64,000 nucleotides of DNA, taken from positions 4,732-68,731 of the forward strand of contig NZ_CAJTYX010000012.1 in NCBI RefSeq assembly GCF_910583865.1. Direction: 5' to 3'. A program made the position numbers and the translations under genes. Positions 44,073-51,970 of this stretch are shown here, piece by piece; within the stretch, counting starts at the first letter, position 1, and each line of letters opens with the position of its first letter. The stretch is from an uncultured Muribaculum sp. (lineage in GTDB: Bacteria; Bacteroidota; Bacteroidia; Bacteroidales; Muribaculaceae). The notes under the pieces are model-generated. The model was given only the letters and a program-made list of their open reading frames with translations. It ran no database searches and had not been told where the DNA came from.

Positions 44073-44597
44073 TCAGGAGAGACGGCTTTCTTTCAGCAAT
44101 TCGATAAACCGCTGCAAGGCGGTGGAGGACTGGAACGAGGAGTAGGGAATGAGCAGCATCGGAGCCGGCCGTTTTTTGTCAAGGAGTAGTCCGATGGCCG
44201 ACGATGAGCGAATCGTGCCGCAGATGTCGGACATATTGATAACAGTGGTCGACACCGGCTTTTCCGAGGCATCTTCATCGTTTTCGTCGGTGAAGAAATC
44301 TATTGTCAGGTCGATGCCGTCGCAGGCCACGGAATGTAGTGGAATGTTGAGGCGCGCATGCGGAGAGAGTGCGTGATAATAGTAGACGATGAGCATCGCC
44401 GGCGGGATGACGAGACACACGAGCACGAGTGCAAGCATCAGATAGCGGATGTCGGCGGAGGCAAATGCCGCCGATATGGAGCATAGTGGTAGGAGAGCTA
44501 CCGCCCACCACCATTTTGACGCCCATTGGCGCATGATGGCTGAGGCATAGGCCGATGGGGAGATGCGGAACTTGGTCGTGACGATTGTTTCCGGCAT
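44073..44597 (-). CDS. Small membrane protein with two TM helices and a soluble C-terminal domain
   Basis: 174 residues. Two adjacent hydrophobic helices (about 29-48 and 52-74) are followed by a cytoplasmic domain of about 95 residues (NMSDICGTIRSSSAIGLLLD ... LIPYSSFQ). This layout, helix pair plus a domain ending in a PYSSF-like motif, resembles YcxB-like proteins of unknown function. It lies eight bases upstream of the NhaC gene, so it is probably cotranscribed with it. Confidence 0.8.
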   Translation of the reverse strand: MPETIVTTKFRISPSAYASAIMRQWASKWWWAVALLPLCSISAAFASADIRYLMLALVLVCLVIPPAMLIVYYYHALSPHARLNIPLHSVACDGIDLTIDFFTDENDEDASEKPVSTTVINMSDICGTIRSSSAIGLLLDKKRPAPMLLIPYSSFQSSTALQRFIELLKESRLS

Positions 44598-44616
44598 GTC
44601 GGGTATATACTATATG

Positions 44617-44661
44617 CTCACCGGCGGTGTGTCAGTGATATGCTGGCACGCCGCCGGTGAG
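44617..44661 (-). terminator. Hairpin after the zinc-ribbon coiled-coil gene
   Basis: CTCACCGGCGG (44617-44627) and CCGCCGGTGAG (44651-44661) are perfect and continue inward for about five pairs, including one G-T. It lies 24 bp beyond the stop of the minus-strand gene at 44686 and probably ends the aspS-Nif3-zinc-ribbon transcript. No long T-run follows. Confidence 0.65.
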
Positions 44662-44685
44662 TGTGGCTTGGAATTTATGGTAGAA

Positions 44686-45465
44686 TTATTTTCCGGCAGC
44701 TACTTCCGCCTCGGCGATACCGGCCAGCTCGGGATCAATCATGATGCGGCCGCAGTATTCACACACGATGACTTTCTTGTGCATCTTGATTTCCATCTGC
44801 TTCTGCGGTGGTATTCGGTTGAAGCATCCTCCGCATGCGTTACGCTGGATATAGACGATGCCCAGGCCGTTACGGGCGTTGTCGCGGATGCGCTTGAAAG
44901 CCTTGAGTGTGCGCTCATCTATTGTCGGCTCGATTTCCTTGGCGCGGACGCGGAGGCGCTCCTCGTCCTGGCGTGTCTCGGACACGATTTCTTCAAGCTC
45001 GGCTTTCTTCTCCTTGAGGATATGCTGGTTGTCGGAGAGTTTCTCTTCAGTGGCCGTGATGTCGGCATTGCGCGAGTCGATGGCGCGTGCGTACTCGTTG
45101 AGGTGCTTTTCGGAAAGCTCGATCTCGAGGGTCTGGAACTCGACTTCTTTAGACAGGAGATCGAACTCGCGGTTGTTGCGCACGTTGTCGAGCTGCTCCT
45201 TGTAGCGGGCGATCTTGGCCTGCGACTCGTTGATCTTCTCCTTTTCGATGGTTGTCTTGCGGCGGAAGTCCTCGATGTCGCGCTGATAGTTTTCGATACG
45301 AGTCTTTAGCCCCTCGATATTGTCCTCAAGGTCCTTCACTTCGAGAGGAAGTTCGCCACGTATCTGCTTGATGCGGTCGATCTCTGAGAGTATGGTCTGA
45401 AGCTCGTAGAGAGCTTTCATGCGCTGCTCTACAGAGAGGCCGTCGGATTTCTTTTCAGTAGCCAT
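44686..45465 (-). CDS. Coiled-coil protein with C-terminal zinc ribbon (CT398/COG1579-like)
   Basis: 259 residues. Residues about 15-190 form a long helical hairpin with heptad pattern (EIDRIKQIRGELPLEVKDLE, then EKEKINESQAKIARYKEQL). The C terminus has a zinc ribbon with two pairs of cysteines: ACGGCFNRIPPQKQ and VCEYCGRIMIDPEL. Family members are cytoplasmic proteins, in some bacteria linked to RNA metabolism or to flagellar/type III factors; the role in Bacteroidota is not settled. The gene lies two bases after the Nif3-like gene, an arrangement found in many Bacteroidota. Confidence 0.93.
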   Translation of the reverse strand: MATEKKSDGLSVEQRMKALYELQTILSEIDRIKQIRGELPLEVKDLEDNIEGLKTRIENYQRDIEDFRRKTTIEKEKINESQAKIARYKEQLDNVRNNREFDLLSKEVEFQTLEIELSEKHLNEYARAIDSRNADITATEEKLSDNQHILKEKKAELEEIVSETRQDEERLRVRAKEIEPTIDERTLKAFKRIRDNARNGLGIVYIQRNACGGCFNRIPPQKQMEIKMHKKVIVCEYCGRIMIDPELAGIAEAEVAAGK

Positions 45466-45467
45466 TC

Positions 45468-46262
45468 CTAAATATAGTTTATCGGATTTTTTTCTGAGTC
45501 GGAATAATTAACTGCAAAGTTAGGAAAATTCTGCGTAATTATATGATGAAAAATGCGTTTTGTGCATGATTCCGACTCGAAGTGGCCTATGTCTATGATG
45601 AAAATACGGTCGCCGTAGTCGAGGAAGTCGTGATAGCGGACATCGGAGGTGACATAGGCCTGCGCTCCGGAGGCGATGGCATCGGGAATCATTGATCCTC
45701 CGGATCCTCCGCAAATGGCCACTTGCTCTATGACCGCTCCCTCGGGTGGAGCGGTGCAACGGCACACAGGTGAGGAGCACGCTTTCTTGACTCGTTCTAC
45801 AAGTTGCATGGCGGTAAGTGGTACAGCCGATATGGCTACAGCTCCTGCACCGGCTTCTGGCATGTCGGCGTTAATCGGCATGAGCGGGTGAAGGTAGTCG
45901 AGGCCGAGGTCGCGGGCAAGCCATGCGTTGACACCGTCAGGGGCGTTGTCGAGGCTGGTATGTGCGCAGTAGATGGCGATACCCTGCTCTATGGCGCGTA
46001 TCACGGCCTGCTGTTGCGGGGTGGCTCCGGTGATCTGCTTCAGTCCGTGGAATAGTAGCGGATGATGGGCGACGATGAGGTTGTACCCGCGTGCCACCGC
46101 CTCGTCGACACGGGTCGGGGTGACATCGACGCAGAGTAGCACGCCAGTGCACTTCCGCGAGGAGTCGCCGAGCTGTAGCCCTGAGTTGTCGTAGCTCTCC
46201 TGGAGAGCAACAGGGGCCATCTTTTGGATGGCCCCGATTATGGAATCAATGGTGATGTTCAT
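45468..46262 (-). CDS. Nif3-like dinuclear metal centre protein
   Basis: 264 residues from ATG 46262. A second ATG 15 bases upstream (46277) repeats the same eleven bases ATGAACATCAC and would add five residues; the inner one fits relatives better. Motifs: NSGLQLGD, NLIVAHHPLLFHG (metal-binding His pair), and a late TSDVRYHDFLDYGD and DIGHFESE. This family (NIF3/YbgI, GTP cyclohydrolase I type 2 homologues) forms hexameric rings with a two-metal site; the substrate is unknown. It is cotranscribed with aspS upstream and the zinc-ribbon gene downstream. Confidence 0.94.
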   Translation of the reverse strand: MNITIDSIIGAIQKMAPVALQESYDNSGLQLGDSSRKCTGVLLCVDVTPTRVDEAVARGYNLIVAHHPLLFHGLKQITGATPQQQAVIRAIEQGIAIYCAHTSLDNAPDGVNAWLARDLGLDYLHPLMPINADMPEAGAGAVAISAVPLTAMQLVERVKKACSSPVCRCTAPPEGAVIEQVAICGGSGGSMIPDAIASGAQAYVTSDVRYHDFLDYGDRIFIIDIGHFESESCTKRIFHHIITQNFPNFAVNYSDSEKNPINYI

Positions 46263-46295
46263 TACTGTGATGTTCATGAAGTGTGGTGTTCGTCA

Positions 46296-48059
46296 TTACT
46301 GCTTGTCGCGGATGTCGACCGTGAGGTTAAGCTCGTCGAGCTGTTTGGGGTCGAGCGCGGCGGGAGCGTCGAGCATGACGTCGCGGCCCGAATTGTTCTT
46401 CGGGAAGGCGATGCAGTCGCGTATCGAGTCGAGACCTGCGAAGAGCGATACCCAACGGTCGAGACCATATGCGAGGCCTCCGTGGGGTGGTGCCCCGTAC
46501 TTGAATGCATTCATCAGGAATCCGAACTGCTCTTGTGCTTTCTCGGGTGTGAAGCCGAGTATCTCGAACATTTTGGCCTGCAATGCGCTGTCGTGTATAC
46601 GGATTGAACCTCCGCCGACTTCCACTCCGTTGACCACCATGTCGTAGGCATCGGCGCGCACTGCTGCGGGGTCGGTGTCGAGCATGGGTATGTCCTCGTC
46701 CTTGGGATGGGTGAACGGATGATGCATTGCCATCAGGCGCTGCTCCTCGTCGCTCCACTCGAACATGGGGAAATCGACCACCCACAGGCATGCGAACTTG
46801 TTCTTGTCGCGCAGTCCGAGCTGACGGCCCATTTCAAGGCGCAACTCGCAGAGCTGCTTGCGGGTTTTCATCGCGTCGTCGCCGGAGAGGATGAGTATGA
46901 GGTCGCCGGGCTTGGCATCCATGGCTTCCTTCAGTTGTTGTAGCACCTCCTGCGAATAGAATTTGTCGACTGACGACTTGACGTTGCCGTCGGCCTCGAC
47001 GCGGGCATAGACCATGCCTTTGGCGCCTATCTGCGGACGCTTGACGAATTCGGTGAGCTGGTCGAGCTGTTTGCGGGTATAGTGGGCTGCTCCGGTGGCA
47101 CAGATGCCTCCGATGTAGGCGGCGTTGTCGAATACGCTGAATCCGTGGCCCTTGAGCACATCCATCAGTTCGACGAATGTCATGCCGAAACGCAGGTCGG
47201 GTTTGTCCGATCCATACAGGCGCATGGCATCGGCCCAGGGCATACGTATGAACGGTTCGGTAAGTTCCACACCGCGCAGTTCCTTGAACAGGTGTTTCGC
47301 CATCCCTTCAAACAGCTGGATTATATCGTTCTGGTTGACGAACGACATCTCGCAGTCGATCTGAGTGAACTCAGGCTGGCGGTCGGCGCGCAGGTCCTCG
47401 TCGCGGAAGCATTTCACAATCTGGAAGTAGCGGTCCATGCCCGACACCATGAGTAGCTGCTTGAGGGTCTGTGGCGACTGGGGAAGCGCGTAGAACTGTC
47501 CGGGGTTCATGCGCGAGGGCACAACGAAGTCGCGTGCTCCCTCGGGGGTGGAGCCTACAAGCATGGGGGTCTCTATCTCAAGGAATCCCTTGGAGTCGAG
47601 GTAGCGGCGCACTTCCATAGTCATGCGGTGGCGCAGCTCAAGGTTGCGGCGCACGCATGGACGGCGCAGGTCGAGATAGCGGTATTTCATGCGTATGTCA
47701 TCGCCGCCGTCGCTCTCGTCCTCGATGGTGAACGGGGGCACCTCGGAACGGTTGAGCACATTGAGCGAGTGGGCCTCGATCTCGATGTCGCCGGTGGGCA
47801 TGTCGGGATTCTTGGCATAGCGTTCGGCTACTTTTCCCGTAATCTGCACTACGAATTCACGTCCGAGATGGTTGGCCTCCTCGCAGAGTGGGGCGTCGAC
47901 CTCGTTGTTGAAAACGACTTGGGTGATTCCGTAGCGGTCGCGGATATCGACAAATGTCATGCCGCCCATCTTGCGGATGCGCTGCACCCATCCGGCTATT
48001 GTGACGGTCTGACCGGCATCGGCGAGTCGCAACTCGCCACAGGTCTTGTTACGATACAT
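46296..48059 (-). CDS. aspS: Aspartyl-tRNA synthetase
   Basis: 587 residues, the bacterial length. An N-terminal OB-fold anticodon-binding domain (about 1-105, [20 protein letters not shown], key part MTFVDIRDR) is followed by the class II core with motif 2 ([18 protein letters not shown] in part: [14 protein letters not shown]), the bacterial insertion domain (about 285-425), and motif 3 near the C terminus ([13 protein letters not shown]). It charges tRNA-Asp. Head of the aspS-Nif3-zinc-ribbon group. Confidence 0.98.
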   Translation of the reverse strand: MYRNKTCGELRLADAGQTVTIAGWVQRIRKMGGMTFVDIRDRYGITQVVFNNEVDAPLCEEANHLGREFVVQITGKVAERYAKNPDMPTGDIEIEAHSLNVLNRSEVPPFTIEDESDGGDDIRMKYRYLDLRRPCVRRNLELRHRMTMEVRRYLDSKGFLEIETPMLVGSTPEGARDFVVPSRMNPGQFYALPQSPQTLKQLLMVSGMDRYFQIVKCFRDEDLRADRQPEFTQIDCEMSFVNQNDIIQLFEGMAKHLFKELRGVELTEPFIRMPWADAMRLYGSDKPDLRFGMTFVELMDVLKGHGFSVFDNAAYIGGICATGAAHYTRKQLDQLTEFVKRPQIGAKGMVYARVEADGNVKSSVDKFYSQEVLQQLKEAMDAKPGDLILILSGDDAMKTRKQLCELRLEMGRQLGLRDKNKFACLWVVDFPMFEWSDEEQRLMAMHHPFTHPKDEDIPMLDTDPAAVRADAYDMVVNGVEVGGGSIRIHDSALQAKMFEILGFTPEKAQEQFGFLMNAFKYGAPPHGGLAYGLDRWVSLFAGLDSIRDCIAFPKNNSGRDVMLDAPAALDPKQLDELNLTVDIRDKQ

Positions 48060-48175
48060 AATTGGCTTTGAAAATTTTGCGTAAAGTTAGTGAAAAGTAG
48101 AAAAAACGCAAAATAGAATCTTTTGAGGCGGAAATATGAGTCGAAAACACCGTGTCCGTCATGTCACTGTCCGTG

Positions 48176-48349
48176 TCATTCGAATATTGTTCCGGTAATC
48201 CATCTGCAAAGGATGGCAATGGGCACTGTGATTGCTGTAGTGGTGGCAAACCTCAGCCAACCGGTTTTTACTCTTTTCTTGAGGCATGAGTCTGTGACCG
48301 TGATAAGGACCACGTACACAGGTATCAGTACCAAATCTATCGATAGCAT
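48176..48349 (-). CDS. Small membrane protein, 57 aa
   Basis: An open frame of 57 residues from ATG 48349, with a stop just upstream. It has two hydrophobic segments (about 4-18, LVLIPVYVVLITV, and 37-50, AITVPIAILCRWI) joined by a basic loop (KKRVKTGW). No homologue is recognised. It lies 23 bp after the 160-residue membrane protein gene on the same strand. The codons and the two-helix layout look real, but its short length leaves doubt. Confidence 0.55.
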   Translation of the reverse strand: MLSIDLVLIPVYVVLITVTDSCLKKRVKTGWLRFATTTAITVPIAILCRWITGTIFE

Positions 48350-48372
48350 TTGTCTGGTTCAGATCGATGGGG

Positions 48373-48855
48373 TTAACGGGATTGCATTACATGGCTTTTC
48401 TTCATACCATAGAGGAGTATGCCGGCAATGGCGGCTATCGACAGGAATATGAAATCGCCCGGGGTGGAGGGTATACGCCACTCGTTGACGTATGTGATTA
48501 TAGGAATCAGGTAGGTCAGTTTGAACAGTTCTTTGGCTGTTTTTATTCGGAAGCTGCGTGCGCCGAGATGCTGTGCTTCGTCCTCCGGCAGATCCGGATG
48601 ACGAGTGGCGAATCTGGCGATATGATTAAGATATTGTCGACGTAATGCAAACCCGCAATAAAATCCAATGATAGCCATCACTCCGAATATTATTCCCGAA
48701 TAAGTGTCGGGAGAGCCGGCGATGAATTCTTGCAGAGTCATTGGACTTTCGTTGTGCAGCAAACCGCGGACGGCAATCATCAGATAAATTATCGTCAAGA
48801 GGGTTATCGAGCCAATCAATCCGGAGAGGCAGCAGGAGGCCGTTTTATTTTTCAT
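48373..48855 (-). CDS. Membrane protein of unknown function, 160 aa
   Basis: Four hydrophobic segments (about 10-30, 52-70, 109-122, 131-149) with a basic/acidic stretch between the second and third (RRQYLNHIARFATRHPDLPEDEAQ). No recognised family. A near-consensus promoter (48996-49027) reads toward it. It is the middle one of three small membrane protein genes in this segment, whose lower GC and lack of known relatives differ from the neighbouring housekeeping genes. Confidence 0.75.
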   Translation of the reverse strand: MKNKTASCCLSGLIGSITLLTIIYLMIAVRGLLHNESPMTLQEFIAGSPDTYSGIIFGVMAIIGFYCGFALRRQYLNHIARFATRHPDLPEDEAQHLGARSFRIKTAKELFKLTYLIPIITYVNEWRIPSTPGDFIFLSIAAIAGILLYGMKKSHVMQSR

Positions 48856-48995
48856 AATTTTTGTGGGTTACTCAGTCTATGGATGTGTATGTTTTTTAGT
48901 CATGTTGTTGACAGATGATTCAGTCAGATGTGTATCAGAGGATGCGCATAATTATGGTGAAGTTGCATATTGAATTTTTTTGGTGGTTTATGATG

Positions 48996-49027
48996 CAAAT
49001 GTAATGTTTCTCCGGCTATAATGCAAA
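48996..49027 (-). promoter_or_regulatory. Promoter of the 160-aa membrane protein gene
   Basis: The minus strand has TTTG (49027-49024), 20 bp, TACATTTG (49003-48996), a full match to the Bacteroidota promoter pattern. It overlaps the end region of the next upstream small gene by a few bases only, and leaves a 5' untranslated region of about 130 bases. Confidence 0.5.
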
Positions 49028-49034
49028 TGAAAAA

Positions 49035-49205
49035 TCAGTCTTTTCCTCTCATAAGCTTAATATAGCTGATTGTTCCGAAAATAATGAGTGACGTTGTCGA
49101 GATTGCAAGTTTCCAGCGATGGCATATGAATAATGTATAGAGTGGCCACGCCAGAATAGCCAGGCCTCCTATATAAATCAATGTGTAAAGTATCTTCTTG
49201 TTCAT
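49035..49205 (-). CDS. Small membrane protein, 56 aa
   Basis: 56 residues from ATG 49205 to TGA at 49035. It starts MNKKILYTLIYIGGL and has two hydrophobic helices (about 6-26 and 34-49) with a His-Arg-Trp-Lys turn between them and a charged end (LMRGKD). That start and helix pair look like a true small membrane protein. No family recognised. It is the first of three small membrane protein genes on this strand. Confidence 0.6.
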   Translation of the reverse strand: MNKKILYTLIYIGGLAILAWPLYTLFICHRWKLAISTTSLIIFGTISYIKLMRGKD

Positions 49206-49680
49206 TTGCTTTCTGTTTGATTGCCGTGTGCAATGATTTGTGTTTGATTATTTGGAAAGAGTTGGTGAATTTATGTCAAAGAGGTCAGCCGGCAAAATTT
49301 TCAGTCTTGAAAATATTTATCATTTTGAAATTCCATGTTATGTAACATGTTGGTAAACAATTTGTTATAAGTGATGAAAAATTTAATTTTTTATCACTTA
49401 TAAGATAGTGGTTAATCCACTGGTAATCAGCAAAGTACTATGTGCTTAAACTTTTGGCTGATAATTAACTGAATAACAGACTGTTATTTTTGATGCGGCT
49501 GTTCTTGATTCCACTTGGAAGCTTTGTGATATGATTCGTGGAGATATGATTAATCCCGACTGCGGGTAGCGGCCGGGAGGTTGCGGTAGGGGAGATGGTG
49601 TTGATGGACAAGAGAGGGAACGGGGTGGGGAGGGGCTGGATGGGGAGGAGATTGGGAGTGGAAGAATGGGGGCGGCGTAG
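49206..49680. other. 475-bp gap with palindromes, then a G-rich tract
   Basis: No gene is supported. The AT-rich half contains a perfect short palindrome, CATGTTA-TG-TAACATG (49334-49349), and a strong hairpin, TTATAAGTGAT (49365-49375) with ATCACTTATAA (49393-49403) and a mostly A/T loop. These could be operator and terminator for the genes on either side. From about 49555 the plus strand turns extremely G-rich (see the G-quadruplex entry). Short open frames across the G-rich part have the composition of chance frames. Confidence 0.6.
49622..49645 (+). other. G-quadruplex motif
   Basis: Four runs of four G on the plus strand (49622-49625, 49627-49630, 49632-49635, 49642-49645) with loops of 1, 1 and 6 bases. 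More G-runs follow up to 49672. It lies just beyond the 3' end of the minus-strand gene at 49681, so the transcript would be C-rich and the plus strand would carry the G-runs. Confidence 0.75.
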
Positions 49681-50031
49681 TCAGGCCTTGCAGAATTTCC
49701 AGCGGAGGCGCTCCCAAATGGAGGGCTGCTCGGTGCGGATGTGTACGTTGACTCCGGCATCTTTCTTGTTGAGGAAGAGGATGGAACTGTGGAGCACGAT
49801 GGCGAGGGTGTCGTCTAATCGCGATATGCCGTGTACGTGGGAGAGGGCTATCTCGTGGAATGGCGACCTGGAGTCGAGACATCCGATCACTATGTTGCCG
49901 TTGCCGTCGATACTGAGGTCGTGCTCCTCCGAAGCGTGGTCGAAGAGGAGTGGTATGTCAAGAGCGTCGATGCTGTCAGGACGCCGGTTGTATTTGTGGT
50001 AGAGTTCGTCTATGACTTTCTTGGTAATCAT
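49681..50031 (-). CDS. Short protein of unknown function, 116 aa
   Basis: Start ATG 50031 (MITKKVIDELYHKYNRRP) is preferred to one 69 bases upstream, whose extra residues look like untranslated leader. It is soluble with no signal peptide: an N-terminal helix (KVIDELYHKYNRRP) followed by alternating strands and helices (LSIDGNGNIVIGCLDSRSPFHEI in part: SIDGNGNIVIGCLD) ending in Trp/Arg-rich SIWERLRWKFCKA. No family recognised. It lies between the G-rich tract and the decarboxylase operon. Confidence 0.7.
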   Translation of the reverse strand: MITKKVIDELYHKYNRRPDSIDALDIPLLFDHASEEHDLSIDGNGNIVIGCLDSRSPFHEIALSHVHGISRLDDTLAIVLHSSILFLNKKDAGVNVHIRTEQPSIWERLRWKFCKA

Positions 50032-50216
50032 GAATATGCGGTATATAGCAAGATTTTTCGGAGAGGGTGATGCGATTATCGTTTTGGAGACGTGCTTCAA
50101 CCATAATACACCGTTTGGTGTGTGAAAGTTCGTGGCAACGGGGTTGCGGAAGCTGATTGTAACCGTATTTTAACATCCACTATGGTCGCACAAAGAATGC
50201 ACAATCAATGAAGCCG

Positions 50217-50251
50217 ACGGCGCCATCGGGCTAAAAGCGGGATGGCGCCGT
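50217..50251 (-). terminator. Terminator of the methylmalonyl-CoA decarboxylase operon
   Basis: ACGGCGCCATC (50217-50227) pairs perfectly with GATGGCGCCGT (50241-50251) with a 13-base loop. It begins 18 bp beyond the stop of the last gene. No T-run follows. Confidence 0.7.
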
Positions 50252-50269
50252 TGACTATGACGTTGAGGG

Positions 50270-51439
50270 TCAGGCAAGGAAGCCGAGGAGCACACCTGCA
50301 GCGACGGCAGAACCGATCACACCGGACACGTTGGGACCCATGGCGTGCATGAGCAGGTAGTTGGTGGGATCGTATTCGAGACCGAGGTTGTTGGATATGC
50401 GGGCCGACATAGGCACAGCCGACACACCGGCGTTGCCGATGAGCGGGTTGAGCTTCTTGCTCTGTGGGAGGAAGAGGTTGAAGAACTTCACGAAGAGCAC
50501 ACCGGAAGCCGATGCTATGATGAAAGCCATGAATCCGAGAGCAAAGATGAAGATGGTGTCGACCGTGAGGAATGAAGTGGCCTGTGTGGAGGCGCCTACG
50601 GTGAGGCCGAGCAGCATGGTCACGATGTCGGTCAGAGCGTTGCTTGCTGTCTTGGCCAGACGGGTTGTGACGCCGCATTCACGCAGCAGGTTGCCGAAGA
50701 AGAGCATGCCGAGCAGCGGTATACCGGAGGGCACCACGAAGCAAGTGAGGAGCAGGCCGATGATCGGGAAGATGATCTTCTCGTTCTGGCTGACCGCACG
50801 CGCGGGTTTCATGCGGATGACGCGCTCTTTCTTGGTGGTGAGCAGTCGCATGATCGGCGGCTGAATCAGTGGCACGAGGGCCATGTAGGAGTAGGCCGAC
50901 ACTGCGATTGCGCCCATCAAGTTGGGGGCGAGCTTCGATGACAGGAAGATGGCCGTTGGGCCGTCGGCACCGCCGATGATGGCGATTGCTCCGGCCTGGT
51001 CGGGGGAGAAGCCCAGGGCGAGGGCCACCATGTAGGCGCCGAATATGCCGAACTGCGCCGCCGCGCCGATAAGCATCAGCTTGGGGTTGGCGATCAGGGC
51101 GCTGAAGTCGGTCATCGCTCCGATGCCGAGGAATATCAGCGGCGGATACCATCCGGCCGAGACGCCGTTGTAGAGGATGTTGAGCACTGACCCTTCTTCG
51201 TAGATGCCGATTTCAAGTCCGGCGGTGGCGTTGAAAGGTATGTTGCCGAGGAGAATACCGAAACCTATCGGCACCAGAAGCATAGGCTCGAAGTTCTTCT
51301 TGATGGCAAGCCATATGAAGAAGAGGCCCACGAGGAGCATCACTCCGTGCTGCCAGGTGACATTGGCAAAGCCGGTGAGCACCCAGAACTGGTGGAAGTT
51401 TACGGATATGAATTCGCTGAAACTCATTAATGATATCAT
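50270..51439 (-). CDS. Na+-translocating methylmalonyl-CoA decarboxylase, beta subunit
   Basis: 389 residues with about ten hydrophobic helices. Conserved OadB/MmdB/GcdB pieces: LGIGAMTDFSALIANP, FGIFGAYMVALALGFS, AIIGGADGPTAIFLSSKLAP (the Na+-binding segment with GGADGP), and YDPTNYLLMHAMGPNVSGVIGSAVAAG in part (LLMHAMGPNVSGVIGS). It decarboxylates carboxybiotin and exports Na+. Last gene of the operon mce-mmdA-OadG-like-biotin carrier-beta. Confidence 0.95.
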   Translation of the reverse strand: MISLMSFSEFISVNFHQFWVLTGFANVTWQHGVMLLVGLFFIWLAIKKNFEPMLLVPIGFGILLGNIPFNATAGLEIGIYEEGSVLNILYNGVSAGWYPPLIFLGIGAMTDFSALIANPKLMLIGAAAQFGIFGAYMVALALGFSPDQAGAIAIIGGADGPTAIFLSSKLAPNLMGAIAVSAYSYMALVPLIQPPIMRLLTTKKERVIRMKPARAVSQNEKIIFPIIGLLLTCFVVPSGIPLLGMLFFGNLLRECGVTTRLAKTASNALTDIVTMLLGLTVGASTQATSFLTVDTIFIFALGFMAFIIASASGVLFVKFFNLFLPQSKKLNPLIGNAGVSAVPMSARISNNLGLEYDPTNYLLMHAMGPNVSGVIGSAVAAGVLLGFLA

Positions 51440-51481
51440 ATTCCGGAAAAGTGGGATTAGACGTTGTTACGGAATATGTAC

Positions 51482-51919
51482 TTATTCCAGGGTGATTAGC
51501 ACTGCGCCCTCAAGCACGGCATCGCCGGGATTGCAGGTGATGGATGCTACCTTGCCGTCGTAGCCGGCGTGGATGGCGTTTTCCATCTTCATTGCCTCGA
51601 GGATGATCACTGTGTCGGCGGCCTTTACCGTGTCGCCGACCTTGCAGTTGATTGACATTACGGTGCCGGGCAGGGGTGCCTTTATCTGGATGCTTCCGCT
51701 GGCTACGCTCGGTTTTGAAATCACCTTTTCGCCGGCGGCTGTGCGTGGAGCGGCAGCGGCTCGCGGAGCGTGGCTTACTACGGTTACGGGAGCCTTCTTT
51801 TGGTCAAGCTCCACTTTGTAGGGAGTGCCGTTGACAAGCACTTCAGCTTTGCCGTCGACTATATCGCCAATGGCAACATTATAGTTGTTGCCGTTGATTT
51901 TATATTTGTACTCTTTCAT
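51482..51919 (-). CDS. Biotin carrier protein of methylmalonyl-CoA decarboxylase
   Basis: 145 residues. An N-terminal domain (1-45) is followed by an Ala/Pro linker (about 50-75) and the biotinyl domain (about 78-145), with the biotinylated Lys111 in EAMKMEN. The carboxyl group moves from methylmalonyl-CoA to this biotin through MmdA and then to the beta subunit. It is 42 bp upstream of the beta-subunit gene. Confidence 0.95.
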   Translation of the reverse strand: MKEYKYKINGNNYNVAIGDIVDGKAEVLVNGTPYKVELDQKKAPVTVVSHAPRAAAAPRTAAGEKVISKPSVASGSIQIKAPLPGTVMSINCKVGDTVKAADTVIILEAMKMENAIHAGYDGKVASITCNPGDAVLEGAVLITLE

Positions 51920-51970
51920 TTGTCTAAACGTTGGTGGAATGAGATGTTTTTATGTAGGAGATTTACGCGG

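Noticed and set aside
49446..49760. Ser/Pro-rich open frame on the minus strand across the G-rich tract
   Set aside because: Its composition is a direct result of the G-rich plus strand (runs of Pro and Ser codons), and it overlaps the end of a better-supported gene.
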